A DNA stretch of 64,000 nt from a bacterium (GTDB lineage Bacteria > Chloroflexota > Anaerolineae > Caldilineales > Caldilineaceae): the NCBI GenBank assembly GCA_016124945.1, contig WGMT01000015.1, forward strand, positions 1 through 64,000. The letters run 5' to 3'. Of the stretch, positions 46,373 to 58,186 are shown in pieces. The translations under genes were made by a program, and so were the position numbers. The notes beneath the pieces are model-generated. The model did not search any database and had not been told where the DNA came from. It saw only the letters and a list, made by a program, of their open reading frames with translations. Numbering within the stretch: the stretch's first letter is position 1; the number at the start of each line of letters is the position of its first letter.

Positions 46373-47110
46373 CTAATTCCCCTGCAAAATTTGTACGAAT
46401 GTGGCTACGAAGAGCAGCACCCACACCGCCAATAGGACAATACCCAGCAGCCACTGCCCGGTCAACCCGCAGGCGAGCACCGCCAGCACCACAAGCGCAT
46501 TCGCCCCTGCCGCCAATACCAGCGGACGCTGTTTGGCTGTCATTGCTCCGCTGCGCCACCAGAGCCAGCCGCCGCTGAACAATGCCGCCAACCCCACGCT
46601 CAGCCATACCGATACCAATGCCCAACCTTGCACACCTGACACATTCAACACCAGAACCCCGCAGGTGTTGGATTGTGACGGCATGGGCGCTTGACGTAGT
46701 GTGCTGACACGCACCAGGATCAGCCGTCCACTGTAGACGGCATCTGTTGGTGAGATCACCCAGTGTTGACGCTTTTGTTCGCCTGGTTGGAGGGGCAGTT
46801 GTACGTTTTCTTCGCGGATGAGGGTGATAAAGCCGTCGCTGATGCGGGCGCGCACTGGGCGGTTGACAGGACGTTCGCCTGTGTTGCGGAAGGCGGCGGA
46901 GACCTGTCCTTGCTCGCGAGGGGTGATCAGAATCGGGCAGCGTAGCGAATTGAGGCTACTTTCGGCGCGGATCGAAATGTCGAAAAGGGACGCTTCAAAG
47001 TCGCCCCAGATGGCCAGCGCACCCAGGGTGAGCGTCATCAACAGCCCCACCACAAAGAGTATTGCGCCTAGCGTTTGTTGTCTTCTCTTCGTTGATCCCA
47101 CGGCGCGCAT
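46373..47110 (-). CDS. Membrane protein of unknown function with an extracytoplasmic Ig-like domain
   Basis: About 245 residues. One membrane helix (LGAILFVVGLLMTLTLGALAIWG) is followed by about 125 residues outside the membrane with two Cys and the pattern RNTGERPVNRPVRARISDG, resembling an Ig-like/CARDB fold. Three more helices end the protein. No named family. Start at the ATG 47110, one base after the upstream stop; a GTG at 47128 is an alternative. Encoded inside the oligopeptide transporter operon, so it may be an accessory subunit. Confidence 0.6.
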   Translation of the reverse strand: MRAVGSTKRRQQTLGAILFVVGLLMTLTLGALAIWGDFEASLFDISIRAESSLNSLRCPILITPREQGQVSAAFRNTGERPVNRPVRARISDGFITLIREENVQLPLQPGEQKRQHWVISPTDAVYSGRLILVRVSTLRQAPMPSQSNTCGVLVLNVSGVQGWALVSVWLSVGLAALFSGGWLWWRSGAMTAKQRPLVLAAGANALVVLAVLACGLTGQWLLGIVLLAVWVLLFVATFVQILQGN

Positions 47111-47111
47111 C

Positions 47112-47312
47112 TTAGTCTTGTCGTTCACGGATGTAGAGCGCGCTGCCGATGATGCCGACCACCAGCCCGCCTACCGAAGAAAGGTAGGCGAGCAGGATCA
47201 GCAAGAAGGTCGGCTCCAGCAACTGAATCATCATGAGGAAGGGCAGTGCAAAGCCCACCAACAGCATGATGAAGCCGAGTAGCATCAACTGAATCGATCC
47301 GAAGAAGTTCAT
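47112..47312 (-). CDS. Small two-helix membrane protein of unknown function
   Basis: 66 residues, mostly hydrophobic: about 8-35 and 38-60 form two membrane helices joined by LEPTFLL, ending in IRERQD. The ATG overlaps the OppF-like stop codon as ATGA, so its translation depends on that gene. Probably an accessory of the transporter or of the following membrane protein. Confidence 0.65.
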   Translation of the reverse strand: MNFFGSIQLMLLGFIMLLVGFALPFLMMIQLLEPTFLLILLAYLSSVGGLVVGIIGSALYIRERQD

Positions 47313-48367
47313 TTGTATAGCCAGCAAGCCGAAACATGGTTCGGATTCACTTCGAAATCAGGCGGCGCTTCGGTATCGCATAGCCCGGCGATGACGTGCG
47401 CGCAGCGCGGATGGAAACGGCAGCCTTTCGGCGGTTTGACCAGGCTGGGCGGTTCACCGGGCGGCACATCGCGGAAGACAGACGCATTCGCCGCATCCGG
47501 GTCCGACGTCGCTTCGACCAGTGCCTGTGTGTATGGATGTTTTGGCTCTCTTAGTAGATCGTTAACTTCCCCTTGCTCGACGATCTGCCCGGCGTACATT
47601 ACCATGATCCGCTCAGAGAAGTAGCGCACCGTTGAAAGATCGTGGGTGATGTAGATCACGGCGAGGTTGTGGGTTGTCTGCAAATTGCGTAGCAGCCGCA
47701 GAATCTCAACACGCACCGACGCGTCCAGCATCGAAACCGGTTCGTCGGCCACCAGCAACTTCGGCCCCAAGATCATCGCCCGCGCAATGACAATACGCTG
47801 TTGTTGTCCACCGCTGAGCATGTGGGGGAACTTGGGCAAGAAGTCTTCCACCGGGCTCATCTTCACTTCTTCCAGCGCTTTGCGAATGCGCCGGTTGCGC
47901 TCTGCCTGATCTTTGACGCCGGCGATAATCAGCGGCTCGCTGAGGATACGCTCCACCGTCATGAAGGGGGGCAGTGCACCGTAGGGATCCTGCTGCACAT
48001 AGCCCACTTGCGAACGGTACCAGCGCATTTCGTCCCGCGAGAAATCGTTCAAGCGGCGATTTTCGAAGATGATTTCGCCCTCAGTGGGGCGGTTCAGCCC
48101 CAGGATCGTCTTCATGAGGCTTGATTTGCCGCAGCCGCTTTCGCCTACCACAGCAATGGTTTCGCCATAAGCCAGATCGAAATTGACTCCGTCCACGGCA
48201 TGGACGTAGCCGGCATGTCCAAAGCCGAAGCGGCGCAGCTCGAACCAGACCCGTAGATCATTCACTGTGAGCAATGGCTTGCGTGGCGGCTTTTGTCCAT
48301 TTTGCGCCACACCCTGCGGCTTGTCCGTGGCAGTTGTATTTGTCACCGTCATCTCACTTTGAGGCAT
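47309..48367 (-). CDS. Oligopeptide-type ABC transporter ATPase (OppF/DppF-like)
   Basis: 352 residues. Walker A GESGCGKSS, Q-loop YVQQDPYGALPP, signature LSGGQQQR, Walker B LLVADEP, switch His THDLSTV. The C-terminal Opp/Dpp extension has GCRFHPRCAHVIAGLCDTEAP with the four-Cys pattern seen in this subfamily. Works with the OppD-like partner encoded just upstream. The first 30 residues are a polar extension of low complexity. Confidence 0.94.
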   Translation of the reverse strand: MPQSEMTVTNTTATDKPQGVAQNGQKPPRKPLLTVNDLRVWFELRRFGFGHAGYVHAVDGVNFDLAYGETIAVVGESGCGKSSLMKTILGLNRPTEGEIIFENRRLNDFSRDEMRWYRSQVGYVQQDPYGALPPFMTVERILSEPLIIAGVKDQAERNRRIRKALEEVKMSPVEDFLPKFPHMLSGGQQQRIVIARAMILGPKLLVADEPVSMLDASVRVEILRLLRNLQTTHNLAVIYITHDLSTVRYFSERIMVMYAGQIVEQGEVNDLLREPKHPYTQALVEATSDPDAANASVFRDVPPGEPPSLVKPPKGCRFHPRCAHVIAGLCDTEAPPDFEVNPNHVSACWLYK

Positions 48368-48382
48368 TTCGTGCTCCCTGGC

Positions 48383-49339
48383 TTAGGCATAAAGCCAACA
48401 TTTAACCAGCCGTCCATCCATTTCGACGGTAGGCGGATCCTGCGTGCAGCGATCAAAGCGTTTGGGGCAGCGGTCGGCGAAACGGCAGCCAGTGGGCGGG
48501 TTGATCAAGCTTGGCGGCTGGCCGGTGATGAAGTCTGGATCTTTGGTTTCGCGCAGACGTGGCACGCTGGCCATCAATTTGGCCGAGTAGGGGTGCAGCG
48601 GCTCACGGAAGAAGCGCAGCGCGTCGCCCACCTCCACAACCTGCCCGGCGTACATCACCGCTACCCGATCCGCCAGTTCGCTGGAGGTGGCGATGTCATG
48701 GGTGATGAGGATGAAACTCATGCCCATGTCATGTTTGATACGCTTGAGCTGGTTCATAATATTGGCCTGTGTCAACACATCCAGCGCCGACGTCGGCTCA
48801 TCAAGGACGATCAAATCGGGGCCGGTGACCAGCGCCATGGCCAACGCCACACGCTGCCGCATGCCACCGCTCAGTTCAAAGGCATAGCGGTTAATAAAAT
48901 CGGCAGGCACACCCACTAACTGGAACATCTTGCGTACCTGTTCCAGCGCCTGTGCCTTGGTTAGCCCTTGGTGGAAGATGGCCGGTTCCGACACCTGATC
49001 CCCTACCCGCATCACAGGGTTGAGCGCGTTCATGGCCGCCTGCGGCACCATCGCCATCCGACTCCAGCGTACGTTGCGCCGGAACTCTTCTTCGGGCAGC
49101 GACATCACGTCTTCACCGGTCAACACAATCTTGCCGGTGAACTTGTCTACGTTGCGCGGCAGCAAACGCAGGATCGCCTTCGCCAGCGATGTCTTGCCGC
49201 ACCCCGATTCCCCGATCACAACCACGGCCTCGTTGCGATTCAAGACGAAGTCGACACCGTCCACTGCCTGCACAACGCCCTTGCCGGTGCGGAAGTGCAG
49301 CAACAGGTTTTCAATTCTCAGCAATCTCTCTTCAGCCAT
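48383..49339 (-). CDS. Oligopeptide-type ABC transporter ATPase (OppD/DppD-like)
   Basis: 318 residues. Walker A GESGCGKTS, Q-loop MVPQAAMNALNPVMRVGDQ, signature LSGGMRQR, Walker B LIVLDEP, switch His THDIATS. The C-terminal GCRFADRCPKRFDRCTQDPP matches the Opp/Dpp oligopeptide-binding extension. It pairs with the OppF-like ATPase 15 nt downstream. Confidence 0.94.
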   Translation of the reverse strand: MAEERLLRIENLLLHFRTGKGVVQAVDGVDFVLNRNEAVVVIGESGCGKTSLAKAILRLLPRNVDKFTGKIVLTGEDVMSLPEEEFRRNVRWSRMAMVPQAAMNALNPVMRVGDQVSEPAIFHQGLTKAQALEQVRKMFQLVGVPADFINRYAFELSGGMRQRVALAMALVTGPDLIVLDEPTSALDVLTQANIMNQLKRIKHDMGMSFILITHDIATSSELADRVAVMYAGQVVEVGDALRFFREPLHPYSAKLMASVPRLRETKDPDFITGQPPSLINPPTGCRFADRCPKRFDRCTQDPPTVEMDGRLVKCWLYA

Positions 49340-49344
49340 TGGAC

Positions 49345-50673
49345 TTATAAACCTCGTAATCTGGGGTTGAAGACACGATCCAGGGCAAAGCCGACCATTG
49401 CAAAACCCAGACCTGTGAAGACGAGAAGCAGCGCCGGCTGCATTACCCAGTAGTAGTAACCGTTGAACAGGGCACCGTTGCGGTTGGCGTCGTCAATTAC
49501 CTTGCCCCAAGTCGGCAGAACTGGGTCACCCAGGCCGAGGACCGACAGTGAAGCTTCCAGGAAGACGTAGCTTGGGATTAGCACCACAAGCTGTGGAATC
49601 AACAGTGGGATGATGCGGGGGATCATGTACTGGCCAATGATACGCATACTCCCAGCGCCGTAGGCTCGCGCCGCCTCAATATAGGGCGATTCACGGATCT
49701 GCAAGAAGATGGCCCTGTAGCCCTTGATGGCCGCGCCGAAGATGCTAAGCATGATCACCACGCCCAGGATCACCCAGATCGACCTGGAGTAGAAGGTGCC
49801 GACCATGATCAGAATCGGTAAAACCGGCAAGATCAGCACCACCTCCGTAATGCGTTGAATCACGGCGTCGGTTATGTTGCCGAACCAGACGCCGAAGGCG
49901 GCAATGAACATGGTGGTTAAGGTGGTGCCCAGCGCGGCCAGCAGGCCAAAGGCCAACGCAATTGGTGTGCCCCACATAATGGCTACGCCTAGATCACGGC
50001 GCCGATGATCGGTGCCGGCCCAACCCGACACCCTGCCGTAGGCAACGAATTTTGCCTCCACGTCGCTCTCCGGCTCAAAGGTCAGCGCGTCGATGCGGAA
50101 GGTGTAGGTGCCCTTCAGGGTTCTAAGCGTCTCTGAATCAGGATCGGCAAAGAGCGCCTGCTGCGGCGGTACGTTACGCAACCGCCGAGCCAGCCGATCA
50201 TCGCCCTCAAACCGGTACGAATCACTAGAACGTGGTGAAATGGTGCCGATGCGGATCTCCCGATCATCCGGTGTGATCCAGGTCATGTCCACATGTGGCT
50301 GTTTTGTGTCGAACTCCGCGTTGAAAAAGACAGCCAACTCCTGCGGAAAGTCATCAGCCTGGAAGTCGAAAGTGTAGGTGATGGTGATCTCGTTGGTGTC
50401 GCCGTTCTGCGTCACCGTTTTTTCCGCTGTGCCATCTGCACTGTCGCGCACGATGGTGGCTGGGAGTTTTTCGTTCGAAAACAGGTTCGTCCACTCCGGC
50501 GCTGCCGTGCGCGGGTAGTTCTGCCAGATGTCCTCGCCGCCGCGCCACAGACGGATTGCCTCGCTATAGGGGATGGCGGCCAAGGTATACAGCGCCAGGC
50601 CGATTAACGCAAAAATAATGATCAAGCCGGCCACCGCAGATGGGTAACCACTAAGCTCTTTCAGTGCTCTCAT
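49345..50673 (-). CDS. OppC-like permease with a large extracytoplasmic insertion
   Basis: 442 residues, against about 300 for usual OppC/DppC. TM1 (about 13-35) is followed by about 185 residues of soluble, beta-rich sequence (for example NEITITYTFDFQADDFPQELAVFF and TPDDREIRIGTISPR). Normal permease helices then run from GVAIMWGTPIALAFGLLA. The coupling segment YIEAARAYGAGSMRIIGQYMIP is intact. The insertion probably contacts the equally unusual binding protein. ATG preceded by GGAGGAGG. Confidence 0.87.
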   Translation of the reverse strand: MRALKELSGYPSAVAGLIIIFALIGLALYTLAAIPYSEAIRLWRGGEDIWQNYPRTAAPEWTNLFSNEKLPATIVRDSADGTAEKTVTQNGDTNEITITYTFDFQADDFPQELAVFFNAEFDTKQPHVDMTWITPDDREIRIGTISPRSSDSYRFEGDDRLARRLRNVPPQQALFADPDSETLRTLKGTYTFRIDALTFEPESDVEAKFVAYGRVSGWAGTDHRRRDLGVAIMWGTPIALAFGLLAALGTTLTTMFIAAFGVWFGNITDAVIQRITEVVLILPVLPILIMVGTFYSRSIWVILGVVIMLSIFGAAIKGYRAIFLQIRESPYIEAARAYGAGSMRIIGQYMIPRIIPLLIPQLVVLIPSYVFLEASLSVLGLGDPVLPTWGKVIDDANRNGALFNGYYYWVMQPALLLVFTGLGFAMVGFALDRVFNPRLRGL

Positions 50674-50675
50674 GC

Positions 50676-51812
<1,137 letters not shown>

Positions 51813-51839
51813 GAAAACCTCTTTGTGTTATGTCAGATA

Positions 51840-51873
51840 GAATCAGGGGCGGGGTACGCCCCGCCCCTGATTC
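51840..51873 (-). terminator. 15-bp hairpin between binding-protein and permease genes
   Basis: GAATCAGGGGCGGGG, loop TACG, and the exact complement; located 111 nt after the binding-protein stop and 28 nt before the permease start. With no T-run after it, it is better read as an attenuator or 3' mRNA-protecting hairpin that lets most messages end after the binding-protein gene. Confidence 0.8.
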
Positions 51874-51983
51874 TAACAGCTAAGCTAACATGTGATGCAG
51901 ATCCTGACAGTTGTTCATGAAACACAGATGTTGTTTGTCTAACTGCTGTTCACAAACACCGGAGCAGGCTGCAGACGCCGATC

Positions 51984-54557
51984 TTACGGGGCGGTAACGA
52001 ACTGCAAGTCGGTGAAGCTGGGCAGCGCCACCAGGTTCGAGACGACGATCACTTCGAGCCGATTCGAGCCGGCTTCCAGCGCACCCGTGGTCTCGGCGCT
52101 CAGCGTGACTTGCCACAGGCCGTCATCGACCGCCTCGGCGGTGCCTGATTCAGCAAGGGCGCCGTTGGCGTCGAAGAGCAGGTACTTGACTTCGCTGATG
52201 TCATCTACAGCATAAGGTTCGCCAGCGAAGTCGACGAAGACGTCGAAACTGGCTTCTTCACCGATGGTGACACGAGTCGCGCCGTCAACCAGGATGTCGG
52301 CAATGGCCGGAGCGCTGAAGCCCGCCCACTTGTCCGCCGCATCTGGATGATCCTCGAAGCGCTGGAGGACGATGGTTTTCTCAACCGGGAAGGCGCGTTC
52401 GAGGTAGAAGACGCCGGTGCCGATCCAGAAGTGACCAAGTTCCTCATACCAGCTGGTTAGGTTGGCGTAGCGGGCAGCAACCTCATCGGCGGTGATGAAC
52501 TCGCCCAGTGTGGCGGCATAGGGGATGTAGCTATCGGCCTGCGCCGTTTCGAGTTGGCTGGCCAGGATCTCGATCACCGGGCCGGCGATCATGCTCATGT
52601 ATTCAACCTGAAGCTCATCGGACTTGGCAGTGCTGAAGGCAGCTTCGCCCGCCGCTTCGGCCATGATGCCCAAGGAGAGCGCGTGCCATGAGCCCTGGCC
52701 TTGCGCATAGTACGGCCACCAGGTGTTGATGTTCTGTTCGGCGTCCAGCAGGAGGCTATCGCTGTAGGTCTCAATCACCAGTGGATCGGTGGAGAGGATG
52801 CGTACACCGCGGAAAGCCGCCATAAACGAATTGAATGAAGCCACAGCCGAAGCGTCGTAGATGGCGCTGGCTTCCTTGGCGCGGTCAAAGGTGAGAATCA
52901 TACCCAGCACAACATCGCCAATCGAGAAGGCGCTGCCATCGTGCCACAGGACGGTATCGTACAGATCCTCAGGGTAGTAGACGATGCTCTTGCGCGCCAC
53001 CGTAACCGGTTCGGTGTAGACTTCGCTGGCGGTGAGGAAGACCTGATTCTCGGCATCCCAGTCCACCCAGGCGTCGCCCGGCACTTCGATGCTCGACTCA
53101 AAGCTCAGGTCCACCCAATCCAGGCTGGTGCCTACGGGGCGGCCCTCTTCTACAACCAGTTCGGCGCGCTCGATGCGATTGGGGATAGCCAGGCCGGTGT
53201 AGGGATTGGGGACAGTCGCTGTCTCACCGGTGCCGCGGATCGGCATTTGGTCGAAGATCCAGTTGGTGCCGGCAATGGGGTTCCATGGATTGGTGAGGAT
53301 GCTAGGCATCGCCACACGTACTTCGCCGCCCTCGCCGCCGTCACGCTGGATGGTGGTGGCCCAGAGTGGGGTGCCGGAGATGGCGCCGTAGAGGTCGGCA
53401 GCCACGTCGATTTCGGTGCGGACAGGGGTGACGCCGGCTCGGTCATGCAACCAGATGCGTGTTGAATCTTGCAGGGCAAGCTCCAGGGCTGTAGCCATCA
53501 GGTCGCGGCGTTCTTCCAGGCTGGTGTAGAGCTGGTTGCCCAATTTTTCTGCAACTTCGGCAAATTCTTCGCTGGGGGTATAAGCCTGCCACAGCGGCGA
53601 ACCCAGACCTTGCGGGGTGTAGAAGAATTGGAAGTTGTTGCCCAAATCACGCGGTACTGCTGTCGTGATCCAGCCGCCGGTGTAGATATGGAAGAGACCA
53701 TCACCCGGGTTGCCGTTGATCCAGATCGGCGAAGCCTCGGCCGCCGTCTTGTAATCGCGGATGGCAGTGAACCCAATCGTCTCAATTTGGCTGGCCACGT
53801 AGTCACCGATGTCGCGGCGGGCATCTTCGGTGCGGATGAGCACGCTAATTTCGACAGGCTCACCTTCATACTGCCACTTGCCGTCAACAAGGGTGGCACC
53901 CAGTGCTTCCATTTCTGCGGAGATGACTTCGTTCGCAAGTTCAGGATTGTAGGCGTACTTGGCTTCGAGTGAGCGGATCACATCTGCCATCAACGCATAG
54001 TCGCCCGAAGCGGTGTTGAAGGGGACGTAGCGCGGTGTGGCCAGACCACCCATGATTTCCTGAACAACAAAGTTGCGATCGATGAGCCAGTTCATCGCTT
54101 CGCGTACCGCCGGTACGGCAAAGGGATTCAGCTTGCCCGTGGTCTCGAAGACAGGACCCACCGGGTTGAAGCTCAGTTCATCGTACGAACCCGACGAGCG
54201 ATAGGTCTTCAACGCTTCGGAGTCGGCGATGGCGGCTGCCGCTTCGCGGTTGCTCACGGCAAAGGCGTAGACGTCGATGTCGCCCTGTTCCAGGCGGGTG
54301 ATCGCTGCGTCGGCAGACGGCTCTTCGACGATGATCACCGAGTCAACCCAAGCCCCATTGCGGTCGGTGCTGGGGGCGGCTTCTTCGGCCATCTCTTCGC
54401 CGGCTTCCGCTTCGTCAGCGGGTTCCTCGGCGGGCGCCATAGTCGCGGCAGGCGCCGGTTCCTCTACGGTCGGTGCTGGGGCCGCAGGCGCTGCACAAGC
54501 AGTCAACGCCATAACGACAACCAAGAGCGCGACTAGAATCAAACGCTTCTGTTGCAT
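51984..54557 (-). CDS. Very large peptide-type substrate-binding lipoprotein (857 aa)
   Basis: The ATG at 54557 follows GGAGGTAACC; the open frame begins 4 codons earlier. Lipobox LTAC then AAPAAPAP and an acidic, Ala-rich spacer. The mature protein belongs to the SBP_bac_5 group (NPVGPVFETTGKLNPFAVPAVREAMNWLIDR; SVIVxYPEDLYDTVLWHDGSAFSIGDVVLGM) but is about 300 residues longer than DppA/OppA. The usual lobe elements are split by extra sequence, and a C-terminal beta domain (ATRVTIGEEASFDVFVDFAG) resembles an Ig-like module. Ligand unknown, perhaps long peptides or oligosaccharides. First gene of the eight-gene operon. Confidence 0.85.
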   Translation of the reverse strand: MQQKRLILVALLVVVMALTACAAPAAPAPTVEEPAPAATMAPAEEPADEAEAGEEMAEEAAPSTDRNGAWVDSVIIVEEPSADAAITRLEQGDIDVYAFAVSNREAAAAIADSEALKTYRSSGSYDELSFNPVGPVFETTGKLNPFAVPAVREAMNWLIDRNFVVQEIMGGLATPRYVPFNTASGDYALMADVIRSLEAKYAYNPELANEVISAEMEALGATLVDGKWQYEGEPVEISVLIRTEDARRDIGDYVASQIETIGFTAIRDYKTAAEASPIWINGNPGDGLFHIYTGGWITTAVPRDLGNNFQFFYTPQGLGSPLWQAYTPSEEFAEVAEKLGNQLYTSLEERRDLMATALELALQDSTRIWLHDRAGVTPVRTEIDVAADLYGAISGTPLWATTIQRDGGEGGEVRVAMPSILTNPWNPIAGTNWIFDQMPIRGTGETATVPNPYTGLAIPNRIERAELVVEEGRPVGTSLDWVDLSFESSIEVPGDAWVDWDAENQVFLTASEVYTEPVTVARKSIVYYPEDLYDTVLWHDGSAFSIGDVVLGMILTFDRAKEASAIYDASAVASFNSFMAAFRGVRILSTDPLVIETYSDSLLLDAEQNINTWWPYYAQGQGSWHALSLGIMAEAAGEAAFSTAKSDELQVEYMSMIAGPVIEILASQLETAQADSYIPYAATLGEFITADEVAARYANLTSWYEELGHFWIGTGVFYLERAFPVEKTIVLQRFEDHPDAADKWAGFSAPAIADILVDGATRVTIGEEASFDVFVDFAGEPYAVDDISEVKYLLFDANGALAESGTAEAVDDGLWQVTLSAETTGALEAGSNRLEVIVVSNLVALPSFTDLQFVTAP

Positions 54558-54922
54558 GGTTACCTCCATTGTTTGGTTGTTGGTACTACGAGATCATACT
54601 GCGAGATCAATCGCAAACAGATTGGTTCATCAGCCGGGGGATGGCGCTGACTTCGATGATAGTACTGACGGCTTGTTCAAATTGCTCTGAACAGGCAAAT
54701 AGTAGCATCAAGCTATTTTCCCTGTCAACCTTTGATCAAGTTTCCCTCAAGTTCATCTGTGCTTCTGTAACACTCCTTTCTGCACTGGAAAATGAAAGAA
54801 GTATAATCTAGTATAGCAGATACCGAACCAACAGTGTTGACAAGATATCGACAGCGGTTACTTTGCATTGTGCATAGCCATACCCTGCACACGACCCGCC
54901 CTTTTCCGCCCAAGGAGTTCCG
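54558..54922. other. Divergent promoter region of 365 bp
   Basis: The gap separates the minus-strand transporter operon from the plus-strand thioredoxin-domain gene. It is AT-rich and holds GTATAATCTAGTATAG at 54801-54816, with a -10-like TATAAT on the plus strand and TATACT on the minus strand. No -35 at standard distance is convincing for either. No small gene or RNA is seen. Confidence 0.4.
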
Positions 54923-56992
54923 ATGGCACATTCTGCCGATCCCAAATACACCAACCGTCTGCTCCACGAGACGTCGCCCTACCTGTTGCAACATGCCCAT
55001 AACCCCGTCGACTGGCAACCGTGGGGGCCCGAAGCGCTTTCCACCGCCCAAACCGAGGACAAGCCCATCTTCCTCAGTGTCGGTTACAGCGCCTGTCACT
55101 GGTGTCATGTGATGGAACGCGAAAGCTTCGAGGACGAAGCCACTGCGCTGATTATGAACGAACGTTTTGTCAACATCAAAGTCGATCGCGAGGAGCGCCC
55201 CGATCTCGACTCAATCTACATGGACGCCGTGCAGGCCATGACCGGCCAGGGTGGCTGGCCTATGAGCGTCTTCCTCACCCCACAAGGACAGCCCTTCTAC
55301 GGCGGCACCTACTACCCACCCGAGCCGCGCTACGGCATGCCCAGTTTCAAACAGGTGCTGCTGGCTGTCTCCGAAGCCTACACCACCCGCCGCGATGAAA
55401 TCGAAGGGCAGGCTGTGCGCCTCACCGAAGCGCTCAACCGCTCGGGTTTCCTCCAGAGCAACGGCGGCGATCTGAGCACCCAGATCCTCGAAGACGCCGT
55501 CCAGAAGTTGCAGCACTACTTCGACAATTACCACGGCGGCTTCGGCGATCAGCCCAAATTCCCCCAGCCCATGACCCTCGACTTTGCCATGAGCCAGTCC
55601 AAACGTACCGGCGATCTCGACGCACTCTATCTCGCCGAATTTACGTTAGAGAAGATGGCCCAGGGGGGCATCTACGATCACCTGGGCGGCGGTTTCCACC
55701 GCTACAGCGTCGACAGGGTGTGGCTGGTGCCCCACTTCGAGAAGATGCTCTACGACAACGCCCAACTGCTGCGCAGCTACCTCTATGCCTGGCAGATCAC
55801 TGGGCGCGCCGACTTCCGGCGTGTGGTGGAAGAGACCACCGACTATGTCCTGCGCGAGATGACATCCCCAAACGGTGGCTTTTACAGCACACAGGATGCA
55901 GACAGTGAAGGGGAAGAGGGCAAGTTCTTTGTGTGGACACCCGCCGAGATTGAGGCGATCCTTGGCACAGAGGACGCGGCCATGTTCAAACGTGTCTATA
56001 ACGTCACCGCGCAGGGGAACTTCGAGGGGCACAACATCCTGAACCTGTCTCAGGCGCTGGAGAAGAGCGCCGAGACGCTGAAGATGGCGCCAAAACCTTT
56101 CCTGGCACGCATGGCAGCGCTGCGCCAAAAGCTCTTCGACGTGCGCGAGGAGCGCATCAAGCCCGGCCGCGACGAAAAGGTGCTCACCGAGTGGAACGGC
56201 CTCATGATCCACGCCCTGGCCGAAGTCGGCGTCATCCTCCAACGGGCGGACGCGCTCACTGCCGCCATCAACGCCGCCGACTTTGTCCTGGGGGCAATGA
56301 GCCAGGCAGACGGCAAACTTTACCGATCCTACAAAGATGGGCAGGCCCGCTTCAACGCCTACCTTGAAGACTACGCCGCCTTTGTGCGCGCTCTGATTGC
56401 GCTCTACGAGGCCACCTTCGATCTGCGCTGGTTGGCCGAAGCCAGCCGCCTCACCCAGATCATGATCGCCCAGTTTGGTGACAGCCAAAACGGTGGCTTC
56501 TTCCAAACCGGGGCCGACCATGAAACGCTGGTGGTGCGGCGTAAAGACTTCATCGACAACGCCATCCCCAGCGGCAACTCTCTGGCCGCCGACCTGCTGA
56601 TCCGGCTCTCGAAGCTTACCGGCAACGACGAATACCGCCACCAGGCTGTCCGCATCTTCAGCTTGATGGAATCTGCCATGTCTCAGCAGCCTACGGGCTT
56701 TGGCCGTCTGCTCGGGGCGCTCAACGATTACCTGTCGCCCAGCCAGGAGATCGCCATCGTGGGCGATCCCCAAGACGAACGCACGCAGGCCCTCCTGGCC
56801 GAAGTACGCCGCCACTACCTGCCCAGCACCATCCTGGCGCGCAAGGACCCCACCCGCCAAGACGAAAACATCCTGCCCCTCCTCGAAGGCCGCACCCTCG
56901 TCAACGGCAAACCCGCCGCCTACGTCTGTGAAAACTTCGCCTGCAAGCTCCCGGTGACGGAAGTGAAAGATCTGGCGCAGTTGCTCCAATAA
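54923..56992 (+). CDS. YyaL/SSP411-type thioredoxin-domain protein
   Basis: 689 residues; AAGGAG precedes the ATG. The N-terminus has [21 protein letters not shown] and the thioredoxin-like motif CHWCHVM (Cys about 58 and 61), then [22 protein letters not shown]. The rest is an alpha/alpha barrel with [20 protein letters not shown] and [13 protein letters not shown], as in the widespread YyaL/spermatogenesis-associated protein 20 family. The family is linked to redox or sugar chemistry but has no settled reaction. Cytoplasmic. A 26-bp hairpin begins 3 nt after the stop. Confidence 0.92.
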   Translation: MAHSADPKYTNRLLHETSPYLLQHAHNPVDWQPWGPEALSTAQTEDKPIFLSVGYSACHWCHVMERESFEDEATALIMNERFVNIKVDREERPDLDSIYMDAVQAMTGQGGWPMSVFLTPQGQPFYGGTYYPPEPRYGMPSFKQVLLAVSEAYTTRRDEIEGQAVRLTEALNRSGFLQSNGGDLSTQILEDAVQKLQHYFDNYHGGFGDQPKFPQPMTLDFAMSQSKRTGDLDALYLAEFTLEKMAQGGIYDHLGGGFHRYSVDRVWLVPHFEKMLYDNAQLLRSYLYAWQITGRADFRRVVEETTDYVLREMTSPNGGFYSTQDADSEGEEGKFFVWTPAEIEAILGTEDAAMFKRVYNVTAQGNFEGHNILNLSQALEKSAETLKMAPKPFLARMAALRQKLFDVREERIKPGRDEKVLTEWNGLMIHALAEVGVILQRADALTAAINAADFVLGAMSQADGKLYRSYKDGQARFNAYLEDYAAFVRALIALYEATFDLRWLAEASRLTQIMIAQFGDSQNGGFFQTGADHETLVVRRKDFIDNAIPSGNSLAADLLIRLSKLTGNDEYRHQAVRIFSLMESAMSQQPTGFGRLLGALNDYLSPSQEIAIVGDPQDERTQALLAEVRRHYLPSTILARKDPTRQDENILPLLEGRTLVNGKPAAYVCENFACKLPVTEVKDLAQLLQ

Positions 56993-56994
56993 AA

Positions 56995-57059
56995 TTGAAG
57001 AATGATGAATGAAGATTGGGGAGAGGTTATCTACCCAATCTTCATTCATCATTCTTCAA
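56995..57059. repeat. 26-bp perfect hairpin between convergent genes
   Basis: The arm 56995-57020 (TTGAAGAATGATGAATGAAG...) is exactly complementary to 57034-57059, with a 13-nt loop. AATAAAATT/AATTTTATT-like flanks extend it with a gap. The arms repeat GAATGAT/GAATGAA heptamers and match the word family at 31534-31611. It may act as a shared terminator. Confidence 0.88.
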
Positions 57060-57076
57060 ATTTTATTCTTCAAACT

Positions 57077-58186
57077 TCAGCTCAGACTCTTGACCGCGTC
57101 AACATAATTCATCCCAAACGCCTGGGCCACCGCTTCATACGTCAGTTGGCCGGCGTGGGTGTTGAGGCCATGTTGCAAGGGAATGCTCCTGCGGATGGCA
57201 TCGAGGCCGTGATCCGCCAATTGCAAGGCGTAGGGGACAGTCTGATTGGTGAGGGCGAAGGTGCTGGTGCGCGGGACTGCGCCCGGCATGTTGGCCACAC
57301 AGTAGTGGACAACGCCGTCGATCTCAAAGGTGGGGTTGCTGTGGGTGGTGGGGTGGCTTGTCTCTACACAGCCGCCCTGATCCACAGACACATCGACGAT
57401 CACCGAGGCTTTCTTCATTTCGGGCAGCATGTCGCGGGTCACCAACCAGGGCGCACGCCCCCCAGGAATCAGGACAGCGCCGATCACCAGATCGGCGGCG
57501 AAGACGGCTTCTTCGATGTTTGCTTCGTTGCTGGTACGTGTCTCTAACTGGCCGCGGAAGACGTCGTCGAGGTATTGGAGCCGGTTATGGCTCAGATCGA
57601 GCACGGTGACATGCGCGCCCAGGCCAATCGCCATTTTTGCGGCATTGGTGCCCACCACGCCGCCGCCCAACACTGCCACCCGCCCCGGCGCCACACCGGG
57701 GACGCCGCCAAGCAGCACGCCGCGCCCGCCGTTGTTGCGCTGCAAATAGGCTGCGCCCACCTGCGTCGCCATGCGCCCTGCCACTTCGCTCATGGGCATT
57801 AACAGCGGCAACCGTCCATCGCCGGTCTGCACCGTCTCGTAGGCCACGGCCGTCGTCCCCGCCACAAGCAAGCGCTCCGTCAGCGGGCGATCTGCGGCCA
57901 GGTGCAGGTAGGTGAAGAGAAGCAGGTCAGGGCGCAAGAAATCATATTCCGCCGCCACCGGCTCCTTCACCTTCACTACCATCTGCGCGCCCCAGGCGTC
58001 CGCTGCTGTGGGGACAATCTGCGCGCCGGCGGCAATGTATTCCTCGTCGCCGATGGCGCTGCCGTCGCCTGCGCCCGTCTGCACCAACACCTGATGGCCG
58101 CGGCGTGTCAACATGCGCACCGCGCCTGCCGTCAACCCGACCCGACTTTCGCTGTCCTTTACTTCTTTTGGAAGGCCGATAATCAT
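57077..58186 (-). CDS. ald: Alanine dehydrogenase
   Basis: 369 residues, the normal length. It interconverts L-alanine and pyruvate plus ammonia with NAD. The family start [17 protein letters not shown], the substrate-lysine motif KVKEPV, the Rossmann motif [13 protein letters not shown] and the catalytic Asp in VDVSVDQGG are all visible, as is [16 protein letters not shown] near the C-terminus. AAGG directly precedes the ATG at 58186, with a further AGGAG upstream. It converges with the thioredoxin-domain gene across the 26-bp hairpin. Confidence 0.95.
   Translation of the reverse strand: MIIGLPKEVKDSESRVGLTAGAVRMLTRRGHQVLVQTGAGDGSAIGDEEYIAAGAQIVPTAADAWGAQMVVKVKEPVAAEYDFLRPDLLLFTYLHLAADRPLTERLLVAGTTAVAYETVQTGDGRLPLLMPMSEVAGRMATQVGAAYLQRNNGGRGVLLGGVPGVAPGRVAVLGGGVVGTNAAKMAIGLGAHVTVLDLSHNRLQYLDDVFRGQLETRTSNEANIEEAVFAADLVIGAVLIPGGRAPWLVTRDMLPEMKKASVIVDVSVDQGGCVETSHPTTHSNPTFEIDGVVHYCVANMPGAVPRTSTFALTNQTVPYALQLADHGLDAIRRSIPLQHGLNTHAGQLTYEAVAQAFGMNYVDAVKSLS

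Noticed and set aside
55646-57052. 468-residue minus-strand open frame
   Set aside because: Antisense to the YyaL/SSP411 gene, whose motifs are intact. No ribosome site or family pattern on the other strand.
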